The translations under genes were made by a program, and so were the position numbers. Below are positions 11,701 to 22,865 of a DNA stretch of 64,000 bases, piece by piece. Every line of letters starts with the position of its first letter. The first letter of the stretch is position 1. The stretch covers positions 40,655,501 to 40,719,500 of the forward strand of contig NC_090291.1 in assembly GCF_037392515.1 (NCBI RefSeq). The letters are read 5' to 3'. The notes under the pieces were generated by a model that did not search any database, had not been told where the DNA came from, and was given only the letters and a program-made list of their open reading frames with translations. Origin of the DNA: Haliotis asinina. Taxonomy: Eukaryota; Mollusca; Gastropoda; Lepetellida; Haliotidae.

Positions 11701-14700
11701 TATTATAGCGTCAAATCTTGTGTCAAAGCTAATAATATGTTTACAGAAAGGTTTCAGTGTAACATTGGTGTACGGTCGACCACGATAATATTGAATCCGT
11801 GTGTTATCCAGGCATCCAAATGCACCCCGAGTTGACAGAGTTATTTCTCCTACTCTTTGCTGATGATGTTGTCCTCTTCTCTGACACAATATATGGTTTA
11901 CAAAAGCGTATTAATGTTTTGAAACAGCACTGTATTGATTATGACCTTACTATAAATTTAGATGAATCTTAGTATTTAGACACGGTGGCAAGCTTTCAAA
12001 AAAAAAGAAAAATGGTTTCTTGGAGATATCCGTATTGATTGTGTATCTTCTTACAAGTATTTGGGTATTCAATTTTCGCAAACATTAGCTTGGTATAAAG
12101 ATTTTGATAACTCAGTTTTACAAGCTAAAAAGGCTTTGTTTATTATACTCAGATCTATTTCCAAATTGCAGTCTTCGAATAGTCATTTCTTCTTTAAAAT
12201 CTTTGATTCTAAAGTTATACCTATTCTGCTTTATGGCGCTGAGGTATGGGGTCTAGACTGATCTTACTTCTCCCATCGAGACTGTCCACACTTTGGCTTG
12301 TAAAAAAGTATTAGGTGTTAAAACTACCACCTCTAACCAGGTTGCTAGGGGGGAATGTGGAAGATTTCCTGTATATAACTATGCGTATAAGCGCTGTATT
12401 AAATTTTGGCGCAAGTTGTTGAAAATGACATCATCACGTTTTCCTAGAAAATGTTATAATTTAATGTTATTGGAATGTTATTGAAGCTGTTGGTGCCTCC
12501 CATCGTAAACTTACGCACAAAAGAAAGTACACACATGGTGCTTCTGGATTATTTTCCTATAAACACACAAAAAGTACCTAAAACAAAAAAGAACAAAAGG
12601 AATAAAAAGAAAAAAAAAAATCAAATTCAATAACTCAGCTTACATTGTTTTCATTGTGGCGTGCTATTCACGTGTTAATGGAATCAATGGAATCATGTTT
12701 GGGAATGGGTCTACAAAATTATGATCCTAAAGGCTTTGAAACTCGCAGAACTTGAATATAGTCAGTGTGTTTTCAGACCCATTGATTCGTTGTCTTTGAA
12801 ATACGTTTCAGTAAGCACAAATAGAGTAAGTAAGCACAAACATGGTAAACAACATAAGTCAAAGTCAACTGCTCAGAAAGCAAGCTTGAGGAGCCCAAAC
12901 AGCCACTTAATTAGTCGTCGTTTGCTTGCTCCTAGCCACCGGCGTGTCCAACAAGACCAGAAATGTTCTGCTTGCTCGTCCATCGTGTATTGTTGTACCG
13001 TTGACATATCTTGCTTTAGGATGCCAGATTTAGTGCTGATCATATAAAATTACTCTGAATTTACCAAATACCCTCGGCCTTGACATGATCTTGTGAACGT
13101 CAGGAAAGCGTTGATGTTGGGTTACAGAGTTAAGTGTGTGTAATGCTATGGGTGGGAACCACTGTGACTGCCAGGATACCGCTGTAAATAGTACACGGAA
13201 GAGTAAGTCGAGAGTGTCTGAGTGAGTTTAGTTTTACGACGCGTTTAGCAATATATGAAGACGATAGGAGGAAGGGAACACCAGATTATGGGCTTCAAAC
13301 ACTGTTCCGAACGATATGGGGAATCGAACCAAGGCATATGAGTGTCGTGATTGGTAAGCCACTATCTTGGCAAGGCGCTGCATTAGGAGTGGGGAGGTCT
13401 CGATTAATTCGCAATAGCAAATTCATTCAGGCTCTACCATTTATGTTTAACCATACAAATGGACGCATGGATCATCTCAAGCGTTCACCCATTGACTTAG
13501 TACATCTGTCTTGCATGTTTCTTTGCACCATTACAACATACTCGTGCCATTAACACGTTGCTCATGTTCCTACTAGTCCCACCATCTTTATTCATCTGTC
13601 ACATTCACTCAGTATATGTGTTGAGAACCAGTGACGAACCGGGTTAGAAACTGTCTTGCTAGACACGACGGATATGGATCTAATTGCAACGATATGACGT
13701 GACAGATTAAGGTTGGACCAAGCACGATGTGAGGCGTTGATCATGCTATCAGTCACTGGTTTATCGGCTCCAGATTTTGTAGAGAACATCTCTGACTATG
13801 GCGGACCCGTGAAGATGCGGGTTAGAATTGGTCTTCAGTAACCACTGCTTGTCGTAAGGGGCGAGTAACGCGATCGAGCGTTTAACCTCGCTGATTTGGT
13901 TGACATTGTCATTGTATCCCAGTTGTGTAGGCTGATGCTTATGCTGTTAATCACGTGATTGTCTGGTCGTGACTCGATTACTTACAGACCGATGTCATGT
14001 AACTGGAATTTTTGCTGAGTAGGCAACAAGGAAACAAAACATTTTAAGTATAGAGGAGACACAGTGGTACTAAAGCAATATAACAAAGAAACTTAAACAA
14101 TTTAACAAATCATCTGGGTTCTACTGAGCCCGCAGGGTATCGTTATTAGCAAAAACAGGATACTTATCTTATAAAGGGATCCAATGAAACGTATTAGCTA
14201 ATTAAGACTAAAGAATAAATGAACCATTACATATTCATTGAACGTGCAATTTATTGTTCCTGGTACTTTCTTATCACCAGGGAGCGTTGGTGACTCAGTC
14301 GACTACAGCGTCGCGATTCGCTGGACGCAGGTGTTTCTCGTGAGTACGCCGGAAGCCAACAGGCATTTTAATCCCGCGTCGTCCTACTCGAGTTCCTACA
14401 AACCCGTACTTTGGATTCTCCAAAGTGGGAATCGTTCAAGACCTGCATAAGTTGGGTTTTCCTACCACATTAAGCTTGTACATAGTGAAGTAACTGCTCT
14501 ACTGTTCAAGGTGGTTCACGTTAAGTCATGCACTTGCTCATAACATTGCAGGGGTTCAAAATTATCACCGTCGGACGCCAGGGACAAGTCAGTTTTCATT
14601 TCGGGCAATCAATTAATGTTATCTTACTTGTTCGTGGGCTAGATAATTTCTGCTTACGGTTTCACTTTCACTTAAATATACTTGTGTTTCATTTCATGTC

Positions 14701-17700
14701 TGCTCAAGATGTAGCTATTAAATTTCACAATGATAATAAAGTAGAGTTATCTTTCTTTGCTATTTATAAATAGTCCACTAAACATTAACATCAAATACCA
14801 TGTTGATTTATTCTTTCATATTTTCATTATCGTGATTATGTCATAAAAATCAAGGCAAGGGGAAAGTTACTCAGGACAAGTTACTTTCTTAAAGTCACGT
14901 GACCTTTGGCAAGTGGCTTTTGAAAATGTGTTTTGAACCCCACGTCATTTGGTTTAGATTTGATTAAGAGTTACAGGTGTTAGATCTGAGATGGAGCTGG
15001 GGTTGGAGTTAGTGATGAAAATGAAGACATTGGTAAAACATGGATTAAGGATGATTTGAATCAAACAGCAAGCATCAAATTGCCACTTCACTACCACTGA
15101 CTTATGCCTCCGAAACATGGCCGAAAGGAAGATGTGGGGCCGCCTCCTGTGTTTCATGACTGTTCAGATCTACATCTACGCAGAAGCGGCAGAAGAGTGA
15201 CATAAAGACTCCATCCTCTACCCACCGTCACCACACTCACACACGCACACACACGCACACACGCACACACACAGACGCCCAACCAATTGGGGGTAGCCTA
15301 ATGGTTAAAGCGTTCGCTAGTCACGCCTGAAGACCAGAGTTCAGCTGCCCTAATGGGTATATTGCGTAAAGTCCATTTCTGATGACCACCGATATCGCCG
15401 AGACCCGAGTAGAGACCATGTAACCATGCCCACAAACTAGTGATCTATGTTAAAGGTGTGTCGAGGATAGGTCATTTGTTCTTTATCGACTAGGATCCTG
15501 ATCAAGGGGGCCAATTTCAGATATGGGCTCAGAGGAACTTTGAGGGATGTCTTGACTCAGCTGCGAGTCAGAATTTAGCGGTATTTACAATGAGTATATT
15601 GGAAATAACCACCTTCATACAAATAATTAGAAAAATCTGTTGCTATGTCAACGGTAATTTGTATAGTTTATATGATTACGGTCCGCATTGTCGATTGCTT
15701 ATCATCGTACCCAAACTGCATGGATCATACCTCAAATCATCTACCAGTGGATTATCTTGTTCACACACGATCCAACAACTGCTGTCATATTGAATGAAAG
15801 ATCACTGAGAGCTTTAACACATACACACACACGCACGCACCACACGCAGGCATGCCTACACACATGTGCGCTTATTCGCACATGATAACGCACGCACTCA
15901 CGCACGCACATAAACAACGCATACATACATTTACAGACACACACCTTGACTCAGACTTTAAAACTGAATTAGTTATGGCTGCGTCTAGAATTTTCTGTTA
16001 CATGTGTGATTTCTATGGCGGTTGCCGCACGCATGCATGTACGCACGTTTTAGTTGGTTTTGAATAGTGCTGTTAATGGAATAATGAAATCGCACCAGCG
16101 AACAAATGCATTCCGCAAAAGACTTGTCAATCAGTAGCTCAAATGTTTAGGTTTTACTTGAAAAAAGGGAATTGTTGCATTTTTGTCGTCCCCTTCAATC
16201 AACCTATTTGGCAATATTTCTCGCCACCTCTTTACTGCCTGTGAACGAGAACCCTTCTTTAATCTCGTGTTTTCTTACTTACACGAGCGCACAGACCAGC
16301 ACAAAATTCATCTCGAACGGTTTCTTCACATTTTCTTCACATTGTCCGTTATATTTTGTTCCAGTCCTTCGCAGGGCCATGTTCTCCGATGGCGTGTCAA
16401 GGGACCGACCGATGCCAAGTAGATCGGCTTCATCGTGCCACTTGTGTTCCAGGTAAACGGACTGCATCCTTCTAGGTTTCACCTTTTATTGTTAACAGTC
16501 AATAACTGAAAACAGCTGGTTATTTTGACCATACCTTCCCCCAAAAGAAACGCATATGCGACATTGATCTTTTAATTATGTGTCAACGTTAGAGTTCATT
16601 GTTATTATTTCACCATTACAAATGAATACATTTGCCCTAAAAGCATCATCGGAAACGCCAATGCACATTTATGTTCTGAAGTAATAACTTGCGTAGAAAT
16701 GTCATGGAGAAAACGTGCACGTGCGGGTTTCAGGAATCGAGAGCAGGACATTGTCTATATAAGACCGTTTTGCTATGAGACGGTCATTGGAATTTTTTGC
16801 TAAATGAAAGAATATCGTTATGCGCGACTCTATCCCGTAAATTAAAACAATGTCATTGAACATCTGGAGTACTATCAATCTACTGTTGCATCGCACCTCA
16901 ATATTCACCAGCTTCAGTCGTTTATGGGACGGATTTGACAGAACTAGTGCTACGCGCGATCGGCCTCGAATTGCTACTGCAGCGCAAAATAGGTACATCT
17001 GGGTACTTCATTTGCGGAACCGGACCGTCACTAGTGCAGTTGCAAGTGAAAACCATTTACGAGAAGCTTGACTTGGAGTCAGAAGCCGTATTTTGGCCCT
17101 GTGCTGCGACGAATACATCTACGTCGACGGGCGCAATGACGTTCAGTTCTGGAAACTACTGGCGACGTGTATGGCTCTGACAAATAATGCTTTCTGCTTC
17201 AGTCACGTGACGGAAGACTATCTTGTATCAACGTCAAAATGGACCTTCCGCCCAGAATTCTGTCGCCCAGATTTATCGATTTGGTATTGGAAGTGTCATG
17301 ATGTGGGGAATCACATCCCAAAATTTGTGAGCCTTCAGGGCAATTTAACTGCTGTGCGGTGCAGAGACGAAAACGTAAGGATTCACATAATTCCAATCAC
17401 AGACCGCTGGTGAAGCAAGATAACGACAGGCCTCACACAGCACATGCCACCATTCAGTATTTTCAGAATGAGAACGTTACAGAACTTCCACGATAATCCA
17501 AACCTCAACCTCATCAAGTATTTGTAGGATGACCTCGACGCGTACGTAAATATCACCGTTAGACTGACTGTTGCTGGGGTGTCAAATGCTGATTTAGTCC
17601 ATGTGTTTGTGGTGGCCACAACAGATACTGAAAACAAGGCCCAACTGGGAACGGACACTTTCACTTATTGTTCCTTTTATAAGCAAAACATGAATTACAG

Positions 17701-20671
17701 GCATTTGATCTTTTATACTGAGTACTGTGGCTGCATCTGATCCAGAATTACATGTGTTTTCTCACTTTAAAGGTGAAGCATATTGAATTCGTGAAAATGC
17801 ATTAATGCATCTTTTTTGTGACAGTACATGTCCAAATAAGAGTAATACTATTGTTTAACGCCACATTCAGCTATAGCCAGTGGTTAACTGCTTTAAATTA
17901 TAAGAAGGAGCGTCACATACTGTATGCGTTTGAGACAGCAATCCGAAATATATTTAAACGTTTGTTGAGATGTTGCAATTACCGATATTAGAATGATTGA
18001 GATCGTTTGTATCGATCTGCGGAAGTAGAATACCAAGACATTCATCAGCCGGCAGACATCCTGGCCAGCCGATCCCATTCAATGCCTCGTCCGAAAAACG
18101 TGAATTGCTAAAACTTAATTCTAATCCGGATCTTTACGGGTTCTATAATAGTAGTAGCTTTACTTCTTCTATTGAAAAATATAGTGATTAAATCAACTCG
18201 CATACCTTGCCAACAGAGCCCTGAACCAACACTATGAACAAATAACAAATACATTATTGACGTACAGACGCATCTGTGAAGACAAAACTATTGATCTTTT
18301 GATCTACTCACGCTTCCATGACAACCGAACAACCATGACCACGACTTTTAAATCATCAAATGCTTCCACCCTGGCTGACCCATATTTATACCGGAATATA
18401 TTATTTTATCTTTGAGAGTTCAAAGGGTGTGGTCAGCCCCCAGAGGTGACGGGCGCCAGCAAAACGTACGAGGGCCATGACCAGGGTGCTGTAACAACCT
18501 ACACCTGCAAACAGGACTTCACAGCCTGTCATGACAAAGTTACCAGTATCTGCCAATCCTCTGGACACTGGGAGAATATGACGACTGGCTTGTGTACTCG
18601 GAATATTTGGCACAGTCCGGTAAGCGTAAGCTTATATATTCAAAGAATGTATCATTGTCTACTGACTATAAATATTATTATCAGAAATAATTGATGTAAG
18701 TTTTGGATCGTGTTTAGGAGTAATCTAAAATATATTCTTGAATACAAACGGAAATGGAAAGGGAAATTATAGGTCGCTTGCGTGTCTGAAAACCAGATTA
18801 ATTCGTTGTTTACGTATTTTTGAAGCTATAGGTGTAAAGCTAAAGAATACAACCACGTTTCTGATTGCAATCACACGCACGAAAGCAAATCTTTCATGAA
18901 CTTCTATTTTGTCTAAATATTCATAGTTAAATAAAGCAATTACAGAACACATTACCACCATCAAACTCTTTTGATAAACAGACGAGTTTGTTTGTCGCCT
19001 GCAGACCTTGGGCAGTCTCTATCCACTACCTTGTGGACCATCAAGCAAGTTCACGGCGACTGTCATCGGAACACCGATATATGCCGCAAGGTAATATTCA
19101 TGCATGAGATTACAGTACATAGAATAATACCGTTCATGATATTTTAATGATATGTCCTCCTTATGTAAGAAATGTAACACATTCTCTGAGCATGTGAACA
19201 TTTCATGGGTGCAGGTGTAGTTCTGGGTGTGGGATGGGTGAGCTTATAGGTGGGCTGGTTCTGGTTTGGAAAAGGGGCATTGGAGATTGTGGCGGAAAAT
19301 GAGTGAAGGTTGATATGTAAGAAAGCACACACGCGTACACGTACACACACGTACACGTACACGTACACGTACACAAACACATACACACACACGCTCACAC
19401 GTGAGCTGGTCATCATGAGGGCCATGCATTGAATATAAGAGGTTGTAATGTGTGGTTGGGATGTGTATGATTGTGGTGTATGGTTGTGATGTGTGTTATT
19501 ATGATGTGTGTGGTTGCAGTGTGTGGTTGTGATGTGTGTGATTGTGGTGTGTAGTTGTGATGTCTGAGGTTATGATGTGTGTGGTTGTGATGTGTGAAGT
19601 TGTGACGTGTGTGGTTGTGGTGTCTGATTGTGATGTGGTGTTGTGGTGTGTGATTGTGATGTGGTGTTAAGGTGTGTTATTGTGGTGTGTGGTTGTGATG
19701 TGTTGTTGTGTGTGGTTGTGACTTTGGTGTGGTTGTGATGTGGTATGTGGTTGTGATGTGTGGTTGTGGTGTGTGAGTGTGATCTGATGTGATTGTGATG
19801 TGTGATTGTGATGTGTGGTTGTGATGTGTGTATATAGAGCTGTCACGGCATCCCTAATTCTTGCCATGTATGATTTCAGCCAGCACAGATGGAATATCTG
19901 GCTTTGGAAAGACACCGACGTACTTTTGATATCAGAGTTCAGATTTCAATTCGATACCTACGTAAATACAACAGTAATGAACAGTCGAATTGGAGGTTCT
20001 TGGTTAGTACCGACCCGTACTCCAAGTTTACCTATGTTGGTAGGACAAGAAACAGAGGTCAGGATAACACTACACAGTGGAATATACAGGGTACGTGTCA
20101 GTCTGACTCCGTTTATATTCAAGTTGTGAGATTTGTAATGTAGGTATTTCTTGGCCACAACCATCTGCGTTTTTCGGGATTACGTTGCATGGGGCTGGAC
20201 ACTACCATACCTTTAACATGACCTGCATTGTATGTTTTGAAGATACGTACAGAGAGTAATCCAGCATGGCCTGGAACGAGTACTTTGTGGTGAGGCTCAC
20301 ACGGGAATTGGAGCATGAACTGGTATAATAGGAATGATTTCCTGCAATAAAACACTTGAAAGCTTTGGGATCATGATTTTGTGACAGGACGTTCAGCATG
20401 GCTGAAATACGTCTCTCATATGGTGCTGACAAACCTTTAGGATAGCATCACTATAATACAGTTCTCTTTGTTGGGTCGGTATATGATCTCTGGTTGGAAA
20501 TGATAAAGTAAAAAAATTATGTGTAATGATGACTCTTTATTTTACTTCCAGCTGCAAATCGATGGCCAGAACATGATCAACTACACCGAGAAAGTGCCAG
20601 GAGCGGGGCCTGTATCCATCTCTGTAGAGGGTCATGTGTCACTTCGAATGATAGAAATCGTATTGTATTAA
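5458..20671 (+). CDS. secreted PAN-sushi-galectin protein, paralog 1 (six coding exons)
   Basis: Coding exons: 5458-5763, 16365-16452, 18417-18619, 19005-19090, 19889-20090 and 20552-20671. They join to 1005 nt (334 aa) with intron phases 0, 1, 0, 2, 0 and GT..AG borders. Residues 1-20 are a signal peptide. About 22-102 form a PAN/apple domain (CASEC...GC...C spacing). About 103-132 form a four-Cys EGF-like module. About 135-192 form a sushi/CCP domain (GCGQPPEV, YTC, SICQSSGHW, GLC). About 205-334 align with galectins: RWNIWLWKDTDVLL matches the galectin RFxINLxxxxDIAL strand, and VMNSRIGGSW aligns without gaps with VCNSKDGGAW of galectin-1. In galectin-1 numbering Arg48, Asn61, Trp68 and Arg73 are kept, while His44, Asn46 and Glu71 are not. 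N-glycosylation sequons are NMT, NTT and NYT. A 5' non-coding exon is likely, because an acceptor (CATTCCAG) sits 4 bases before ATG. A secreted lectin or recognition role is inferred; the exact ligand is unknown. A tandem paralog with the same structure lies at 43242-52626. Confidence 0.82.
6037..6174 (-). mobile_element. SINE-B copy, tail-truncated, in intron 1 of paralog 1
   Basis: GTTTTACACCGC, CACGGCGGGGGACACCAGAAAT, ACACATTGTACCCATGTGG, GGAATCGAACC and GGCTACTCAACTGCCCC in tail-to-head order. The GAGT tail is decayed. Confidence 0.75.
7070..8440 (+). mobile_element. Tc1-like DNA transposon, decayed, with inserted segment
   Basis: Transposase pieces recur in order across frames. Near 7090-7200 is a helix-turn-helix N terminus. 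At 7306-7465 GISTQTVRQRLRRF and QQRLQWARQHVRW are classic Tc1 sequence. At 7885-8060 come ADDRVRDHRRRGERHADNC, the ETDRFGGG region and NLTGERYHEGVL. At 8140-8420 are the NNVDMLLWPAKSP-like stretch, the PIEHVWNEMKGRL-like end of the DDE core and the C terminus. Stops and frameshifts make it non-functional. About 390 bp (roughly 7475-7870) unrelated to transposase splits the DDE domain. It lies in intron 1 of paralog 1. Confidence 0.75.
7475..7870. other. unidentified segment inserted in the Tc1-like transposase
   Basis: Transposase similarity stops after the CCTCTCACGAATAAGTTC region and resumes near CGCTTCACAGAGCTGATGAC. The AT-rich stretch between has no recognised motif, and I could not see clear terminal repeats. 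It may be a short non-autonomous insertion. Confidence 0.4.
8999..9540 (+). pseudogene. LINE ORF1 remnant (coiled coil + RRM-like)
   Basis: Residues 1-60 (from ELSRDIRDVKADTRKLNASV) form a heptad-rich coiled coil. Farther on, in shifted frames, come RRNNALIHGLSELPDE and AYRIG..KRPRPLLVKFKV, which are typical of the RRM/C-terminal half of LINE ORF1 proteins. The reading frame shifts near 9180 and stops interrupt it afterwards. ORF1p would bind the element RNA. Confidence 0.7.
9683..12484 (+). pseudogene. LINE ORF2 remnant (EEP endonuclease + reverse transcriptase)
   Basis: The endonuclease shows WNIAGFQNKSG, GLSETW (catalytic Glu) and, after a frameshift near 10110, GGDFNARTG and SECDHLPL. 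The reverse transcriptase at about 11130-11990 shows SAGDDKVIAEFFKH, PIHKKGDVNDVSNYRDIT, the FIDFSKAFD catalytic motif and, in another frame, LFADDVVLFSDT. The QG..SP strand that should lie between GVR and FADD is missing, so there is an internal deletion near 11775-11830. The C-terminal region (YGAEVWG, KKVLGVK) follows at 12225-12480. Confidence 0.85.
12641..13212. other. intronic stretch, no gene recognised
   Basis: A 108-codon frame at 12721-13047 is rich in Ser/Lys/His and matches nothing I know. It has no splice or promoter support and lies inside intron 1 of paralog 1. Confidence 0.35.
13213..13378 (-). mobile_element. SINE-B copy (full, diverged)
   Basis: Tail GAGTGAGTTTAGTTTTACGA, CACCAG, GGGCTTCAAACACTGTTCC, GGGGAATCGAACC and the TAAGCCACTATCTTGGC head region in order. 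Confidence 0.7.
13804..14025 (+). mobile_element. SINE-A copy (full, diverged)
   Basis: Head GACCCGTGAAGATGCGGGTT, CTTCAGTAACCACTGCTTGTC, GATCGAGCGTTTAACCTCGC, TTGGTTGACATTGTC, TTGTCTGGTCGTGACTCGA and the TAACTGGAATTTTTGCTGAG tail region. Confidence 0.75.
14026..15236. other. intronic stretch, no gene recognised
   Basis: Short frames only (for example 14238-14450, 70 codons). None shows a domain, and none is flanked by acceptor and donor sites in a compatible phase with the surrounding gene. Confidence 0.35.
15237..15275. repeat. (AC)n microsatellite
   Basis: Repeating CACACACGCACACACACG-type dinucleotide tract. Confidence 0.85.
15287..15400 (+). mobile_element. SINE-B copy (5' half)
   Basis: GGGGGTAGCCTAATGGTTAAAG (A box), CGTTCGCTAGTCACGCCTGAAG and GTCCATTTCTGATG. 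Box B is mutated to GAGTTCAGCTG, and the tail is missing. Confidence 0.75.
15815..15945. repeat. CA/CG-rich low-complexity tract
   Basis: Irregular ACACACACGCACGCACC, CACGCACTCACGCACGCACA and ACAGACACACACC runs. The frames across it are compositional only. Confidence 0.7.
16365..16452 (+). CDS. paralog 1 coding exon 2: four-Cys EGF-like module
   Basis: An 88-bp exon between TTTTGTTCCAG and CCAG^GTAAAC, phase 0 in and phase 1 out. It encodes SFAGPCSPMACQGTDRCQVD followed by RLHRATCVP. Cys spacing is C-x4-C-x5-C-x9-C, like half an EGF module. Same length and phase as 47770-47857. Confidence 0.82.
16860..17670 (+). mobile_element. Tc1-like DNA transposon remnant (intron 2 of paralog 1)
   Basis: The frame from 16850 gives SFSRLWDGFDRTSATRDRPR and TAAQNRYIWVLHLRNRTVTS, the helix-turn-helix and linker of Tc1-type transposase. 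Next come the diverged DDE core (17093-17413), ending GNLTAVRCRDENVRIHIIPI, then NPNLNLIKYL-DDLD and C-terminal scraps to about 17660. Frameshifts and stops make it dead. I did not find convincing terminal inverted repeats. Confidence 0.75.
18417..18619 (+). CDS. paralog 1 coding exon 3: sushi/CCP domain
   Basis: A 203-bp exon after ATCTTTGAG, before CCG^GTAAGC, phase 1 in and phase 0 out. Cys framework GCGQPP, YTC, FTAC, SIC, GLC with the sushi Trp in SSGHW; the FTAC cysteine is extra to the usual four. An NMT sequon is present. About 82% identical to the paralog 2 exon. Confidence 0.87.
19005..19090 (+). CDS. paralog 1 coding exon 4: galectin N-terminal strands
   Basis: An 86-bp exon after CGCCTGCAG, before GCAAG^GTAATA, phase 0 in and phase 2 out. 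It encodes LPCGPSSKFTATVIGTPIYA, the first beta strands of the galectin fold. Confidence 0.8.
19322..19402. repeat. CA/ACGT microsatellite in intron 4
   Basis: CACACGTACACGTACACGTA-type run between exons 4 and 5 of paralog 1. Confidence 0.8.
19437..19835. repeat. GT-rich minisatellite (TGTGGTTGTGATG) in intron 4
   Basis: About 400 bp of degenerate 11-13 bp units such as TGTGGTTGTGATGTG. The array ends about 50 bp before galectin exon 5. A smaller array of the same unit is at 22615-22700. Confidence 0.85.
19889..20090 (+). CDS. paralog 1 coding exon 5: galectin sugar-site exon
   Basis: A 202-bp exon. By comparison with paralog 2 the acceptor is CCAGCACAG^ATGG, giving ...YAA-R-WNIWLWK; an upstream TTTCAG would add four residues. 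It ends GIYR before GTACGT. It carries the strands that form the galectin binding groove: SEFRFQF, VMNSRIGGSW and VGQETEVRITLHSG. His44, Asn46 and Glu71 equivalents are Ile, Glu and Pro. Confidence 0.83.
20552..20671 (+). CDS. paralog 1 coding exon 6: galectin C-terminal strands and stop
   Basis: A 120-bp exon after TTTACTTCCAG. It encodes LQIDGQNMINYTEKVPGAG, then PVSISVEGHVSLRMIEIVLY and TAA. This matches galectin F/G strands of the KVxVDGxHLxEYxHR..xxISVxGDVxLxSV type. Confidence 0.83.
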   Translation: MQIDGQNMINYTEKVPGAGPVSISVEGHVSLRMIEIVLY

Positions 20672-21118
20672 TTTAAGTGACACAAGCTAGACTCAAACAC
20701 TCCTAGGCTTGCGTTTACGTTAATACTACGACTCACGTAGATTCAGATGTTTCAGTGAGGACAACCTAAGCCTCAGATCTATTGTGACAGAAAGAGACGC
20801 CAAAGCGTTTTTTTCAGATTAATACTTAATATAATGTATGAATGATCCACTGATTAATACCTGATCAAATCTGGCACAACATACAGAAGGTGAAGGTCAC
20901 TTGTTCTCAAGATCGTATCTGGGCCCCATGAGTGCCAACTTTTGGAAGTTCTGTTGCTGACGCGATCGTGGACGTTTCTCAAGAGGGTCTGATAACGGTT
21001 CCACAATTTTTTGCGGTGTTTGACGATGCGTAGATACAATGGCGTTAAAGGGTTGAAAATTACCATTGCTCAACTCCTTTAATTCTCCGGTCGGTCAAGT
21101 AAATATCCACATTCAATG
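20672..21118. other. intergenic, no gene recognised
   Basis: 3' flank of paralog 1. No AATAAA close to the stop and no domain in the short frames. Confidence 0.35.
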
Positions 21119-21350
21119 ATTACACAATGCCATTTAGAGAGTGGTCAAATGCAGCATATGTCATATTTGGGTTTACACTTTCTTCGTAAAGAACAAATTC
21201 AAGTACACTTATCAGAGGGGTACACAAAGTATGCAGTCTAGACTACCAGTTGTCCGACTTCCTATCTTGTGGGTGTCACGGCTGGTAAGACGACTGACTT
21301 TGTATGCTGGTATGTATACTTTATTAAGAAAGTGTAATCCCCAGTACGGC
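21119..21350. mobile_element. decayed copy of the hairpin element seen at 38700-38961
   Basis: GATTACACAATGCCATTTAG, GTGGTCAAATGCAGCATATG and TCATATTTGGG match 38696-38750. A complementary arm (AAAGTGTAATCCCC...GGCATATGCTATG) lies near 21325-21360. Confidence 0.5.
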
Positions 21351-21894
21351 ATATGCTATGTCCACACTAAACTTGACCATGGTCAATTTTTAATTTGTCA
21401 AGTGGATTTTGAACGATTACTTGGCCTGGCCCAGTAGAATATTGAAAGAAAATCAACCCCTGGTGTTGTTGACTGAGTTTCTGTCAGCCGTGACATGTTC
21501 TTACTTTTATTTTTTACTGCACAAAAATTGAAAAATATCAACATCCCTTGTTGGTGTGTTTGGTCGCCACACCACGAGGCTGCTTTCGTGCCCTCCCCAA
21601 CATTTAGCTTTTAGGGGTTGTACTTTATCAATCCCGATCAGGTCACGCTTCAGGTAATAATGATTGGTGTTCATTTTGTATGAATATTATCAAAACTCCT
21701 TCAGATATTTCCATTTTTCAGCTTTGGCGTGCTTTTATAATAATATATGTAATAGTATAATAGTATATAATAAGCAACTCGCTTAGACTAAGATATTAAA
21801 TATACAGCTCACGTAGCCTAATACCTTTAGTTTGCCTTGGGGCCGATAGTTTGTAATTCTTGAGAATGGGATAATGGAGCTGGACCCTCATCAC

Positions 21895-22012
21895 TGTTAC
21901 ATTACCATGAACTTAAGACTGACGTAGTGCTAAGTTGATCGTTAATCCTATGCGTTAATATAGACTTACGACTGTCATAACGCTTAGATCGCTTTCTAGA
22001 ACGGGTTCCTGG
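21895..22012. mobile_element. palindromic MITE-like element (decayed)
   Basis: ACTTAAGACTGACGTAGTGCTAAG is imperfectly complementary to CTTACGACTGTCATAACGCTTAG. The motif group (cttaCGACTGTCttagcGCTAAG) is shared with the cleaner palindrome at 47200-47295. Confidence 0.45.
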
Positions 22013-22224
22013 CTACATGAGTTTTGTTTGGTCAGTAATCCACAGACAAATCCTATCATCACTTACACTCTAGTTCCATGTTAGTAACCACTAAAACTGC
22101 GATTTAATCTTTTATGTGTTGAACGTCACGTTTATTAATACTCAAACTACGCAAAGACCTGCGCGTAATCGAGTCTAGTGGTTGATACTATGAGCAGCAT
22201 ACCACAAAAAGGGGTTATAATGAT

Positions 22225-22370
22225 CAACCGGCCAAGTCACCAAGCCTGACATCTGATCCATATGGCAGGGTTCGATTCTCCAGATAGGTACAACGTGTAA
22301 AGCCCATATCTGGGGTCCCTCCATGATATTGCAGGAACATTGTTAAAACCGTCCTCATTCACTCACCCAA
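22225..22370 (+). mobile_element. SINE-B 3' half joined to a SINE-A fragment
   Basis: Bases 22225-22262 read as SINE-A in reverse (AAGTCACCAAGCCTGACATC). Then GGTTCGATTCTCC (box B), GTACAACGTGTAAAGCCC, CCATGATATTGCAGGAAC and CATTCACTCACCC are SINE-B in the + direction. The same mosaic type is seen at 2533-2725. Confidence 0.65.
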
Positions 22371-22614
22371 GAGGTTACTTAAAGCATATCTTTTGTAACA
22401 TAATTATTCAATTAATAACAAAAAAACCCACCTGTCTCATGGGCATCGCGTAACGATTGCTTTCACGTAACTAATTTCATTTCGTCAAATGGTTTGTATT
22501 GTCATCGGTTCTTAAGACCGGTCCCGGTGGATAATTCTGAATGGTTATCTTACTGCATTTCGTCAGACCATGCTTTGTCTTTATGGTTGGGTGAAAGGGG
22601 AACTTTTGTAACCA

Positions 22615-22700
22615 TTGTAGTGTGTGGTTGTGATGTGTGGATGTGACGTGTGTGGTTGTGATGTATGGTTGTGGTGTTTAACTGTGATGTGTGTTTATGA
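22615..22700. repeat. GT-rich minisatellite, same unit as 19437-19835
   Basis: TGTGTGGTTGTGATGTGTGG and variants; a short second array downstream of paralog 1. Confidence 0.75.
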
Positions 22701-22754
22701 TGTGGTATTGTCTTATTTACCTGTAGCTAACTCTACCAAGCATGCATATATACG

Positions 22755-22789
22755 CGCGCGCGTGTATGTGTGCCTGTTTGTGCGTGTGC

Positions 22790-22865
<76 letters not shown>

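Larger units (their letters stand above)
8990..12640 (+). mobile_element. LINE (non-LTR retrotransposon), long but inactive copy
   Basis: ORF1 remains at 8999-9540 and ORF2 remains at 9683-12484, followed by an A-rich end near 12600-12630. The order coiled coil/RNA-binding ORF1, endonuclease, reverse transcriptase, C-terminal Cys region is that of the CR1/L2/Tx1-like group; I cannot place the clade more exactly. It sits in the sense direction in the 10.6-kb intron 1 of paralog 1. Several frameshifts, stops and an internal loss in the RT domain show it is dead. Codon content is AT-rich compared with the host exons. Confidence 0.85.

Noticed and set aside
19889-20671. Farnesoic acid O-methyltransferase-like domain instead of galectin
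   Set aside because: First considered for the WNIWLWKD region, but ungapped alignment of SEFRF...VMNSRIGGSW with galectin-1 HFNPRF...VCNSKDGGAW and the VDG-type strand in exon 6 fit galectin better.
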